Source: Bacillus glycinifermentans
GTDB lineage: Bacteria; Bacillota; Bacilli; Bacillales; Bacillaceae
Length of the DNA stretch: 64,000 bases
Assembly: GCF_001042475.2 (NCBI RefSeq)
Contig: NZ_LECW02000004.1
Location: forward strand, 515,440 to 579,439
Direction of reading: 5' to 3'
Position numbers and translations under genes: made by a program. Of the stretch, positions 18,288-26,836 are shown one piece after another. A model generated the notes under the pieces. The model saw nothing but the letters and a program-made list of their open reading frames with translations. It was not told where the DNA came from and did no database searches. How positions within the stretch are numbered: position 1 is the first letter of the stretch; every line of letters begins with the position of its first letter.

Positions 18288-19859
18288 ATGCGAAAGAGTG
18301 CAATCTTGATCCTCTCGATAATCCTGATCGCTCAAGCGGCCTTGTATACATCACCCAATACAGCTTCTGCGGCCATAGGGGAAGCCGTGGTCGTCACTGA
18401 TAAAATCAACGTCAGAAGTGGACCCGGACTGAGCCATGACATCGTCAGCGTCGTCAAGCGGGATGAAACGTATCCGATTGTGGAGGAAAAAGGAGACTGG
18501 GTTCAAATCCGGCTTTCCGGCGGACAAAAGGGCTGGGTCGTCTCTTGGCTCATTAAGAAAAAAGGACAGGCATCAGGCGGATCTGTATCCTCTGAAGCAA
18601 AAAGCGGACAAGTAACATCCACCGCTACTGATTTAAGAATCAGAAAAGGGCCCGGCACTTCATACGAAGTGGGCGGCACGTTCCCTAAAGGGGAAAAGGC
18701 CGCACTCCTAAAAACGGACGGAAGCTGGGTCAAGATCTCCTATCAAAATGTAACGGGCTGGGTTCACTCCGACTATGTCTCCGGCGGTGCTTCTGCGAAG
18801 GAATCGTCCTCAAGCGGCGCTTCTCAAAAATCAGGAACTGTCGGCGTCTCGTCCCTGAATGTCAGAAGCTCGGCCTCCCATCAGGCTGGAATCATCGCCT
18901 CGCTGAAACGAAATACGGCTGTGACGATTTTGAATGAACAGCACGGGTGGTATGAAATCGAGTTCAACGGACAAAAAGGCTGGGTCGCAAGCCACTATAT
19001 TTTGACGGACGATGAAAAGGATTCCGGTTCCGAAAGCGCCGGCAGCGCATCCAGCTCAGGCGAGAATGCGACCATCGTGTACGACGGTACGAATATCAGA
19101 AGCGAGCCGTCGACTTCATCATCTGTCGTTAAACGCGCCGGAAAAGGCGAATCTTACCCGATTACCGGGAAGAAGAGCGACTGGTATGAAATTGCCCTGC
19201 CGAACGGAAATTCGGCGTACATTGCAAACTGGGTCGTTCAGACGTCTGATCAATCAGGACCTTCCGGAGATTCAGGCGATTCAGAGCCTGCTTTATCAAA
19301 GCCGTCCGGCTCAAGCGGATCGATCAAAAACAAAACGATTGTCATTGATGCGGGTCATGGCGGACATGACAGCGGGACAATCGGTACGCGGGGAACGCTC
19401 GAGAAAAGGCTGACCATCAAAACGGCGAAGCTTCTTGCAGCAAAGCTCAAAGCAGACGGAGTCAACGTCTATATGACACGCAATGACGATTCTTTCGTCA
19501 GTCTGCAGTCGCGTGTTGCGACCTCTCATTACCGCAATGCCGACGCTTTTATCAGCATTCACTTCGACAGTTTTGCAAATGCCTCTGTAAGAGGAAACAC
19601 GGCCTATTATTACAGCCCGTCTAAAGACAAGGGGCTGGCCGCGGACGTTCAGTCCGAAATCGAAAAACAGTCGCCTCTGCCAAGCCGCGGCGTCTTATTC
19701 GGGGATTATTTCGTATTAAGGGAAAACAACCGCCCTGCCGCTCTGTTTGAGCTCGGCTACTTAAGCCATCCCCAGGATGAAGCGATCGTGAGCACAAACG
19801 GTTATCGCGAAAGAGTGACAGACGGAATCAGAAACGGTCTTGAAAATTATTTTAATTAA
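18288..19859 (+). CDS. yrvJ: Secreted N-acetylmuramoyl-L-alanine amidase with SH3b repeats
   Basis: 523 residues. A signal peptide ends near ASAA (about residue 29). Four bacterial SH3 modules follow, each opening with an I/L-NVRSGP-like motif and closing on GW-V-S/H-Y/W (starts near residues 36, 105, 185 and 258), joined by Ser/Gly-rich linkers. The C-terminal Amidase_3 domain starts with VIDAGHGGHDSG near 352, with a further zinc histidine in ISIHFDS. It cleaves the amide bond between MurNAc and L-Ala in the wall. AAAGGAGGAG precedes the start and a strong terminator follows the stop. Confidence 0.93.
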   Translation: MRKSAILILSIILIAQAALYTSPNTASAAIGEAVVVTDKINVRSGPGLSHDIVSVVKRDETYPIVEEKGDWVQIRLSGGQKGWVVSWLIKKKGQASGGSVSSEAKSGQVTSTATDLRIRKGPGTSYEVGGTFPKGEKAALLKTDGSWVKISYQNVTGWVHSDYVSGGASAKESSSSGASQKSGTVGVSSLNVRSSASHQAGIIASLKRNTAVTILNEQHGWYEIEFNGQKGWVASHYILTDDEKDSGSESAGSASSSGENATIVYDGTNIRSEPSTSSSVVKRAGKGESYPITGKKSDWYEIALPNGNSAYIANWVVQTSDQSGPSGDSGDSEPALSKPSGSSGSIKNKTIVIDAGHGGHDSGTIGTRGTLEKRLTIKTAKLLAAKLKADGVNVYMTRNDDSFVSLQSRVATSHYRNADAFISIHFDSFANASVRGNTAYYYSPSKDKGLAADVQSEIEKQSPLPSRGVLFGDYFVLRENNRPAALFELGYLSHPQDEAIVSTNGYRERVTDGIRNGLENYFN

Positions 19860-19886
19860 AAAAGCAGGCGGCTCCGCCTGCTTTTA
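19857..19886 (+). terminator. Terminator of yrvJ
   Basis: GCAGGCGG, loop CTC, CGCCTGC then TTTTA directly after the yrvJ stop codon. Confidence 0.85.
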
Positions 19887-19920
19887 TCGTTATAGTCTAT
19901 GCAATTCCCTATATCAAAAA

Positions 19921-19956
19921 CCTGTTGGAACAGATTTACTAATCTGTTCCAACAGG
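19921..19956 (-). terminator. Perfect 16-bp hairpin with 4-base loop
   Basis: CCTGTTGGAACAGATT, loop, AATCTGTTCCAACAGG: 16 perfectly paired bases. On the minus strand it is followed by TTTTTGAT, so it can work as a second terminator for the dtd/relA direction. It is longer and more perfect than the other terminators here. Confidence 0.65.
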
Positions 19957-20019
19957 AAGCATCATAGCCTTCCGCGGGAAATTCGCGCACGGACAGCTTC
20001 TTTCCTGCAAAATTCGACA

Positions 20020-20047
20020 TAAAAAAGCCGCCATAAGGCGGCTTTTT
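20020..20047 (-). terminator. Terminator of dtd
   Basis: AAAAAAGCCGCC, loop TTAT, GGCGGCTTTTTT. The hairpin is symmetric with A- and T-runs on both sides, directly after the dtd stop, and can work in both directions. Confidence 0.85.
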
Positions 20048-20490
20048 TACGCTTTTGAATCCATGATAAAAGTAACGGGTCCGGAATTTGTCAATTTGAC
20101 ATCCATCATCTCGCCGAACCTGCCCGTTTCGACAGGCACCCCTTTTTCCCGGAGAAGGGTGTTCCATTCCTCGTAAAGCTTACGCGCTGCATCCGGTCTG
20201 GCCGCTTTTGTGAAATTCGGCCGGCGCCCCTTTTTCGTATCTCCGTACAATGTAAATTGAGATACTGACAGAATAGAACCTCCTGTATCCAACAGGGAAA
20301 GGTTCATTTTTTCGGCTTCGTCTTCAAAAATTCTGAGGTTAACGAGCTTTTCAGCTAAATATTCGGCATCCTCCCTCGTATCATCGTGAGTCACGCCGAC
20401 AAGCACGAGCAATCCGAGTCCGATCTTGCCGACAATCTCGCCGCCGACTGTGACGCTCGCATCTGTGACGCGCTGAACAACTAATTTCAT
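20047..20490 (-). CDS. dtd: D-aminoacyl-tRNA deacylase
   Basis: 147 residues. Removes D-amino acids wrongly loaded on tRNA. The active-site stretches [17 protein letters not shown] and the cross-subunit Gly-cis-Pro motif [11 protein letters not shown] are present. GGGGGAAATCGTC precedes the ATG at 20490. It follows relA by 12 bp, the usual pairing in Bacillus (yrvI in B. subtilis), so it is probably co-transcribed with relA. Confidence 0.94.
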   Translation of the reverse strand: MKLVVQRVTDASVTVGGEIVGKIGLGLLVLVGVTHDDTREDAEYLAEKLVNLRIFEDEAEKMNLSLLDTGGSILSVSQFTLYGDTKKGRRPNFTKAARPDAARKLYEEWNTLLREKGVPVETGRFGEMMDVKLTNSGPVTFIMDSKA

Positions 20491-20502
20491 GACGATTTCC
20501 CC

Positions 20503-22704
20503 CTAATTCATCACCCGGCGCACTGAATAAATATCCTTAATTTGCTTAATCCGTTCGACCACTTTGTGCAAATGGTTTATATTTTGGATGAAAATGGCCA
20601 TATGGATCGTGGCCACTTTGTTGCGGTCCGATTTGCCGGAGACGGATGAAATATTCGTTTTCGTTTCATTGACGGCTTGAAGTACTTCGTTCAGCAAGCC
20701 GCGGCGATCATATCCCAAAATTTCAATTTCGACATTGTATTCTTTTCTTCGCTGCGTTTGCGGCTCATGCTCCCACTCGACCTGAATAAGCCGGTCAAGC
20801 GCTTCATTTGTCAAAACATTCGGGCAGTCTTCACGATGCACGGACACGCCCCGTCCCTTCGTAATGAATCCGACGATCGGATCGCCCGGAACGGGATTGC
20901 AGCATTTAGAAAGGCGGATGAGAAGGTTGTCAACGCCTTTTACGCGAACACCGGCTTCGCGTTTTTTCCCTTGATAAGGCTTCGTTTCAACCGTCACTTC
21001 CTGAACGGTTTTCACCTGCTCTTCCTGGTCGCGCATTTTCCGTTCTTTTTCCGTCAGGCGGTTGGCGACCTGAGCTGCCGTAATGCCGTTATAGCCGACA
21101 GCCGCATACATATCCTCTTCATTAGAGAAGTTAAACTTATCGGCCACTTTTTGCAGGTTCTCGGGAGTCAGCACGTCTTTCACATCAAAATCGAGGTTTT
21201 TAATCTCTTTTTCAACGAGCTCCCGCCCTTTTTCAACGTTTTCTTCCCTGCGCTGTTTCTTAAAGAACTGGCGGATCTTATGCTTCGCCTGGGACGTCTG
21301 GGCAAGGTTGATCCAGTCCTGGCTCGGACCGTAGGAATGCTTGGACGTCAAAATTTCAACGATGTCCCCGGTACGCAGCTTGTAATCCAGCGTGACCATT
21401 TTGCCGTTCACCTTGGCCCCGATCGTTTTATTTCCGATTTCCGAATGAATTCTGTATGAAAAATCGATCGGCACGGAGCCTGACGGAAGCTCGATGACGT
21501 CGCCTTTCGGCGTAAATACGAACACCATATCGGAAAACAAATCGATTTTAAGTGATTCCATAAACTCTTCGGCATCGCTTGACTCGTTTTGAAATTCCAA
21601 AATCTCGCGGAACCAGGACAATTTTTTCTCAAAGCTTGCATCATCATTGACGCTCTTGCCTTCTTTATACGCCCAGTGCGCGGCAATCCCGTACTCGGCG
21701 ATATCGTGCATTTCGAATGTCCTGATCTGCACTTCGAGCGGATCGCCCTTCGGACCGATGACGGTCGTATGCAGTGACTGGTACATGTTCGGCTTCGGCA
21801 TTGCGATGTAATCCTTGAACCGTCCCGGCATCGGCTTCCAGCACGTATGAATAATGCCTAGAACAGCGTAGCAGTCTTTGATGCTGTTGACTAAAATGCG
21901 CACTGCGAGCAAGTCATAGATTTCGTTGAATTGCTTATTTTGCATGGCCATCTTTCTGTAGATGCTGTATATATGCTTTGGACGACCTGAGAACTCCGCT
22001 TTAATGTTGACTTCTTCGACGCGCTTTTTCACTTCGTTTACGACTTCTTCGACGTACAATTCCCTCTCGGCCCGCTTTTTCTTCATTAAATTGACAATTC
22101 GATAATACTGCTGCGGGTTTAAATACCGCAAAGCTGTGTCCTCAAGTTCCCATTTTATTTTTGAAATCCCAAGGCGATGCGCCAGCGGAGCAAAAATTTC
22201 CAGCGTCTCATTCGAGATTCTCCGCTGTTTTTCCTGCGGCAGGTGCTTCAGCGTTCTCATGTTGTGAAGGCGGTCAGCCAGCTTAATCAAAATGACGCGG
22301 ATATCCTGAGCCATAGCCACAAACATTTTCCGGTGATTTTCCGCCTGCTGTTCTTCCTGTGATTTATATTTAATTTTCCCCAGCTTTGTGACGCCGTCGA
22401 CGAGCATTGCGACTTCTTCGTTAAATGCTTCTTTTAAATCTTCGAGCGTGACGCTCGTATCTTCAACAACATCGTGGAGAAATCCGCCCGCTATCGTTGC
22501 AGGGTCCATTTCCAAATCGACCAGAATGCCCGCCACCTGGATCGGATGGATAATGTACGGCTCACCCGATTTGCGGTACTGTTCGCGATGTGCGTCTTCC
22601 GCATACTGATAAGCCTTTTTTATAAAAGCAACATGTTCATCGGAAAGGTAAGATTTCGCCTTTTCGATGACTTGCTCAGCAGTTAATACTTGTTCGTTCG
22701 CCAT
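20503..22704 (-). CDS. relA: Bifunctional (p)ppGpp synthetase/hydrolase
   Basis: Long RelA-SpoT homologue of 733 residues. The N-terminal HD hydrolase site is intact (H77-D78 in FLHDVVEDT), so both hydrolysis and synthesis are expected. The synthetase domain lies around 220-360 ([24 protein letters not shown]), then TGS ([14 protein letters not shown]), a zinc-finger/CC region with [12 protein letters not shown], and a C-terminal ACT domain. The ATG at 22704 is chosen because AAAAGGTG precedes it; the upstream extension reads through the promoter. Confidence 0.95.
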   Translation of the reverse strand: MANEQVLTAEQVIEKAKSYLSDEHVAFIKKAYQYAEDAHREQYRKSGEPYIIHPIQVAGILVDLEMDPATIAGGFLHDVVEDTSVTLEDLKEAFNEEVAMLVDGVTKLGKIKYKSQEEQQAENHRKMFVAMAQDIRVILIKLADRLHNMRTLKHLPQEKQRRISNETLEIFAPLAHRLGISKIKWELEDTALRYLNPQQYYRIVNLMKKKRAERELYVEEVVNEVKKRVEEVNIKAEFSGRPKHIYSIYRKMAMQNKQFNEIYDLLAVRILVNSIKDCYAVLGIIHTCWKPMPGRFKDYIAMPKPNMYQSLHTTVIGPKGDPLEVQIRTFEMHDIAEYGIAAHWAYKEGKSVNDDASFEKKLSWFREILEFQNESSDAEEFMESLKIDLFSDMVFVFTPKGDVIELPSGSVPIDFSYRIHSEIGNKTIGAKVNGKMVTLDYKLRTGDIVEILTSKHSYGPSQDWINLAQTSQAKHKIRQFFKKQRREENVEKGRELVEKEIKNLDFDVKDVLTPENLQKVADKFNFSNEEDMYAAVGYNGITAAQVANRLTEKERKMRDQEEQVKTVQEVTVETKPYQGKKREAGVRVKGVDNLLIRLSKCCNPVPGDPIVGFITKGRGVSVHREDCPNVLTNEALDRLIQVEWEHEPQTQRRKEYNVEIEILGYDRRGLLNEVLQAVNETKTNISSVSGKSDRNKVATIHMAIFIQNINHLHKVVERIKQIKDIYSVRRVMN

Positions 22705-22744
22705 GGAATCACCTTTTTTATAATTGAAAAACTGTATTGTAATT

Positions 22745-22773
22745 ATTATCAAGAAAAATGTCACAGATGTAAA
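22745..22773 (-). promoter_or_regulatory. relA promoter
   Basis: Minus-strand TTTACA (22768-22773), 17-bp spacer, GATAAT (22745-22750), about 40 bp upstream of the relA start. Confidence 0.65.
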
Positions 22774-22822
22774 GAGAAGAAATAAAAAAGAACACACCGG
22801 CATGCAACATTTTTTGGAATAG

Positions 22823-22856
22823 GAAAAAAGCACCCGCTTTTTATGAGTGCTTTTTA
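22823..22856 (-). terminator. Terminator of apt
   Basis: Minus-strand AAAAAGCAC and GTGCTTTTTT flank a loop of about 12 bases, between the apt stop and the relA promoter. Confidence 0.75.
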
Positions 22857-22871
22857 TAGTATAAAATTTGT

Positions 22872-23384
22872 TTAGTATTGCATCAAGGTTAAAATATCGT
22901 ATCCGTCAAGTTTGCTTCTTCCTTCCAGATACGTCAGCTCGATCAAAAATGCGATTCCTGCCACAATGCCGCCGAGCTCTTCGACAAGCTTGATCGTTGC
23001 ATCGATCGTTCCCCCTGTTGCGAGAAGGTCGTCCGTGATTAAAACGCGCTGTCCCGGTTTAATGGCATCTTTATGGATGGTCAGTACATCTTTTCCATAT
23101 TCCAAGCCGTAGTCGACTTTGATCACTTCACGGGGCAGTTTTCCTTCTTTGCGGACGGGCGCAAAACCTACTCCGAGAGCGTACGCGACCGGGCAGCCGA
23201 TGATAAAGCCCCTCGCCTCAGGACCGACGACAAGATCAATTTGTTTTTCTTTCGCATAGGTGACAATTTGATCAGTCGCGTAGCGATAGACTTCTCCTTT
23301 ATCCATCAATGTTGTAATATCTTTAAATTGTACGCCTTCCTTCGGGTAATCCGGTACAATTGTTACATATTTCTTCAAATCCAT
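22872..23384 (-). CDS. apt: Adenine phosphoribosyltransferase
   Basis: 170 residues. Converts adenine and PRPP to AMP in purine salvage. The PRPP motif [13 protein letters not shown] lies near residue 120, and the conserved [10 protein letters not shown] and EARGFIIG segments are present. It follows recJ by about 17 bp on the same strand, the conserved Bacillus order, and its terminator separates it from relA. Confidence 0.95.
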   Translation of the reverse strand: MDLKKYVTIVPDYPKEGVQFKDITTLMDKGEVYRYATDQIVTYAKEKQIDLVVGPEARGFIIGCPVAYALGVGFAPVRKEGKLPREVIKVDYGLEYGKDVLTIHKDAIKPGQRVLITDDLLATGGTIDATIKLVEELGGIVAGIAFLIELTYLEGRSKLDGYDILTLMQY

Positions 23385-23401
23385 CTGTTTTCATGTCCTC
23401 C

Positions 23402-25750
23402 TCATACTTTCAAAGCTTCAGAATTCTCATTCATCCGCTTATTCAGCCACTGTTTAAGCTCATCCGCCGAAGAATAGACGAGCTTTTGCTCCAATTCAAT
23501 CAGGCGCTGTTTTTTCCGGTACGTTTCAGAATCTGTTAAATCCCGTTTTGCCGCACCATATACAACAGATAAAACACCATTCTCTATTGTAACAAAACCG
23601 AGCTCAAAAAACACCTTTGTCATAAAATCGATTGTATCTTTTGTCCAGCCTTTATGCCTGGCCAGCTCTCCGCCGTATTTCGCCAGGTCAAAAGAGCCTC
23701 TTTTCAGAAGAAAAGCATAATACCATTTAAAATAATCCCTTGTCGGAAATGTGGAAAAAAAGTGATCATCAGATTGGTTGAAAATTAAATACATCCGCTC
23801 CAGCCGTTTTTCTTTTACAGCATGGTCAAATATATCAATCGATTGCGGCGTATCGATGAAAACGGCATAGCGATTATGTAGATCGAGCTCCATTGCCTCT
23901 TCTTCGCCTCTGATCACAATCAGCTCATCACGCAGGCCGGTTTCCGCCAGTTTTGTTTTTGTTTCCTCCCGAAAACAAATGAATGTACGCTTTTCGGGGT
24001 CCAATTTCAGAATTTTTTCTTCCCATGACCGCTTTCCTCTTAAATCAAAAAGCTGCCATTCTTTTATGGCTGCATCTTTTATCATTAATTGCGGTTTTTT
24101 TCTGTTGTTCCATTCGTTGATCGACAGTTCGCCGACGAGAGAAATCTTCGCTCCGGGAACGACGTTTTCCTCGATTTCCCCTTTATAAAAACCGACGCAG
24201 TCCAGCTTTGCCTGTCCATCGGCGAGCAGGAGCTTCAAGTGATTTTGATTGGCGCCGATTTTTCTCGCTTCTTCGATTTCGGCCTCTTCAACGAGTACGA
24301 AAGGCTTCGGGTTTCCCGTGCCGAATGGAGCGAGCATGTTCATTTCAGCGATGCTGTCAACCGTGATATCCTCCAAGCGGCAGCAAAGATCGACTTCCTG
24401 CACAGGAATGAAATCTTCCTCCGTCAAGACGGCTTCGGCCTGGCGATTGATCCTTTCCCTCAGTACCTCGACGTCTTCTTGATCGAGCGTCATCCCTGCC
24501 GCCATCGGATGGCCGCCGAAATGCGGAAGGATGTCCCGGCATTCCGAGAGGTTTTGAAACAGATCAAAGCCTTTGATGCTGCGCGCAGATCCTTTGGCGA
24601 TGCCTTTTTCTTCATCGATTCCGAGCACGATGGCCGGCCGGTAAAACCGTTCGACAAGCTTTGAAGCGACGATCCCGACCACACCGGGATTCCAGCCGGG
24701 CCGCGCCGCGACGATAACTGATTGGTCAAGACCTTGCTCCTCTATCATGTGAACCGCTTCATCGGTGATCTGATTGACGATTTTTTGCCGCTCTTTATTC
24801 AAGCTGTCAATTTCTGCGGCGAGCTCTTCCGCTTCTGTTTCATCCTCTGTGTTCAAAAGGTGAACGGCCGGATCAGCCTGCTCAATTCTGCCGACGGCGT
24901 TGATGCGGGGCGCGATTTGAAAACCGATCGTTTCTTCATTCGCCTGCTGAATCTCCGCTCCCGCGATCTTCGTCAGCGCTTTTAAACCGGGCCGCTTCGT
25001 TTTCTTAAACTGTGAGATGCCAAGCTTGGCGATGTGCCTGTTCTCATCATGAAGCGGCACGAGGTCGGCAATCGTCCCGATGGCACACAGGTCGAGCAGC
25101 TCTTCGGGAACCTCTCCGAGAAGCGCGTGGGCAAGCTTGAATGCCACCCCAACGCCGGCAAGCTCTTTAAACGGATAGCTGCAGCCGGGCTGCTTCGGAT
25201 GGACGATCGCATATGCATCAGGTAAAACCGGTCCCGGTTCGTGGTGGTCGGTGATAATCAGATCGATGCCGAGTTCTTTGGCGACATCCGCTTCATGAAC
25301 GCCGGCAATCCCTGTGTCCACCGTGATGATTAAAGAACAGCCCTGTTCTTTGATCTGGCGGAAAGCGGCTTCATTGGGACCGTAGCCTTCTTTAAAACGG
25401 TCCGGTATATAAAAATCGACGTTTGCTCCAAATGTTTTCAAAGCCTGCAAAAGGACGGTCGTGCTTGTCACACCGTCCGCATCGTAATCTCCATAAATCA
25501 TGATCTGTTCGTGTTCCGAAATTGCCTGCTTGATTCGCCGTACAGCTTTTTCCATATCTTTTAGCAGATAGGGATCATGAAAGACAGCATCCTTGCCATA
25601 TAAAAACGAAGCTGCTTTATCGGCTGTATCATAGCCTCTCATGACAAGCAATGAGGCGGCAAGGGGAGTGATGCCCAATTCTCCGGAGAGCGACTCCACC
25701 TTTTCTTTGTCGGGCGTTTGCACGTCCCAACGCATTTTTGACGCTAACAT
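23402..25750 (-). CDS. recJ: Single-strand-specific 5'-3' exonuclease RecJ
   Basis: DHH-family nuclease of 782 residues. Metal motifs are visible: YGDYDADGVTS (motif I), TVDTGIA, TDHHEPGP (the DHH motif), followed by DHHA1 (ARPGWNPGVVGIVASKL; GGHPMAAGM) and an OB-fold, then a Bacillus-specific C-terminal extension of about 200 residues. The ATG at 25750 is chosen because GAGGGGTG precedes it by 5 bases. It processes ends in recombinational and mismatch repair. Confidence 0.94.
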   Translation of the reverse strand: MLASKMRWDVQTPDKEKVESLSGELGITPLAASLLVMRGYDTADKAASFLYGKDAVFHDPYLLKDMEKAVRRIKQAISEHEQIMIYGDYDADGVTSTTVLLQALKTFGANVDFYIPDRFKEGYGPNEAAFRQIKEQGCSLIITVDTGIAGVHEADVAKELGIDLIITDHHEPGPVLPDAYAIVHPKQPGCSYPFKELAGVGVAFKLAHALLGEVPEELLDLCAIGTIADLVPLHDENRHIAKLGISQFKKTKRPGLKALTKIAGAEIQQANEETIGFQIAPRINAVGRIEQADPAVHLLNTEDETEAEELAAEIDSLNKERQKIVNQITDEAVHMIEEQGLDQSVIVAARPGWNPGVVGIVASKLVERFYRPAIVLGIDEEKGIAKGSARSIKGFDLFQNLSECRDILPHFGGHPMAAGMTLDQEDVEVLRERINRQAEAVLTEEDFIPVQEVDLCCRLEDITVDSIAEMNMLAPFGTGNPKPFVLVEEAEIEEARKIGANQNHLKLLLADGQAKLDCVGFYKGEIEENVVPGAKISLVGELSINEWNNRKKPQLMIKDAAIKEWQLFDLRGKRSWEEKILKLDPEKRTFICFREETKTKLAETGLRDELIVIRGEEEAMELDLHNRYAVFIDTPQSIDIFDHAVKEKRLERMYLIFNQSDDHFFSTFPTRDYFKWYYAFLLKRGSFDLAKYGGELARHKGWTKDTIDFMTKVFFELGFVTIENGVLSVVYGAAKRDLTDSETYRKKQRLIELEQKLVYSSADELKQWLNKRMNENSEALKV

Positions 25751-25819
25751 AAATTCACCCCTCAACCACCCTATTATACTAGAGTCGGCTGAGGGGATTC
25801 AATTTTTTTCGTACATTCT

Positions 25820-26116
25820 TCAATCGTTCGAATCAGCGGATGCGTGCGGCTCTGCCTCAGCTTCCGGTTTTTTTGCCCGTTCTTCTTTTCTGAGCGCCCT
25901 GAGCTCCCTCTTCAGCCTCATCAACTGAAAAGCGCCGGCAGAGCCGATGATGAGGGCACCCATCAGCACCGAAACCAAAATAACGAGAATCAAAGGCCAT
26001 TCGGCTGTGGCAAACAGAAAATCGACCTTTACAGGCTCTACATTGATAACCGCAAAAATCGCGACGACCAGTGTAAATATAAGTGCAGCAATTAATGTCC
26101 ATTGTTTGTTCATCAT
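25820..26116 (-). CDS. yrvD: LapA-domain membrane protein YrvD
   Basis: 98 residues with two membrane helices (about 7-25 and 42-64) joined by the loop VEPVKVDFLFATAEWPL, the pattern of LapA/DUF1049 proteins, then a charged cytoplasmic tail. GGGGTG precedes the tandem ATG-ATG start. In other bacteria such proteins sit next to TPR membrane proteins that handle lipids; in Bacillus the role is unknown. Lies between recJ and yrvC, all on the minus strand. Confidence 0.85.
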   Translation of the reverse strand: MMNKQWTLIAALIFTLVVAIFAVINVEPVKVDFLFATAEWPLILVILVSVLMGALIIGSAGAFQLMRLKRELRALRKEERAKKPEAEAEPHASADSND

Positions 26117-26199
26117 ATATCACCCCATTCACGTAGCAATGCTTCATTTGTAAACAAGAAAACAAGGCGCACCCTTATAAGAACACGCTTACATACAAA

Positions 26200-26694
26200 T
26201 TACTCTGACGCGGTCAGCTTTTCCTGAATGAGGCGTCTTAATTCTTTTCTTTCTCCGGAAATCACCAGCGTATCACCTTCATTCATCATCGTTTCTGAAA
26301 CCGGGTTTAGAATTTTGTCACCGTCTTTTTTGACGACGCCTATCACGGTGACGCCGTAGTGTTCACCGATGCCGAGGCAACTGATCGTTTGCTGTGCGGC
26401 CGCTGATCCCGCTTCTATTTTAAACCATTCGATTGTCAGCTCATCAATGGCAGCTTCGACCGTTTCGATTGCCTTTGGCTTGTACGCGACTCCCCCGAGG
26501 ATCGCCGATATTTGCCTTGCTTCATCATCATCAAAGCACATGGATGACACGCATTCTTCATCATCATGTTCATGAAAGTGATACAGCTCTCTCATTCCGT
26601 TTTCATGAAGAATAATCGTTATCTTTTCCGCGTCGCGCGTAAATATTTCTACTTTTCTGCCGATGCCCGGCAGATCAGATTCGCGCATTCTCAT
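26200..26694 (-). CDS. yrvC: RCK_C (TrkA-C) regulatory protein YrvC
   Basis: 164 residues. The C-terminal half is a TrkA-C domain (GIGEHYGVTVIGVVKKDG, NEGDTLVISGERKELRRL), which in KhtT-like proteins binds c-di-AMP to gate a cation/proton antiporter. The N-terminal part has an acidic His-rich stretch (FHEHDDEECVSSM). The start at 26694 is set by AGAAGAGGTG. No transporter gene of the KhtU type is adjacent here, which differs from the yhaSTU locus, so the partner is unknown. Confidence 0.85.
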   Translation of the reverse strand: MRMRESDLPGIGRKVEIFTRDAEKITIILHENGMRELYHFHEHDDEECVSSMCFDDDEARQISAILGGVAYKPKAIETVEAAIDELTIEWFKIEAGSAAAQQTISCLGIGEHYGVTVIGVVKKDGDKILNPVSETMMNEGDTLVISGERKELRRLIQEKLTASE

Positions 26695-26800
26695 AACGTC
26701 CACCTCTTCTGTGTTCATATGTCCTTAAACACGTGCATATTCGGAGTCTAGTCATTATAGCAAAAGTCATTTTTAAGATCAATCAGGCCAATAAACAGTT

Positions 26801-26830
26801 AAAAAGGACTGTCCAGAGCATGGACAGTCC
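26801..26830 (-). terminator. Terminator of secDF
   Basis: GGACTGTCC, 7-base loop, GGACAGTCC and TTTTT on the minus strand, 7 bases after the secDF stop. Confidence 0.85.
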
Positions 26831-26836
26831 CGATGT

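Noticed and set aside
19856..20167. 103-codon frame overlapping dtd and its terminators
   Set aside because: It runs through two hairpins and antiparallels nothing; no ribosome site after the dtd terminator.
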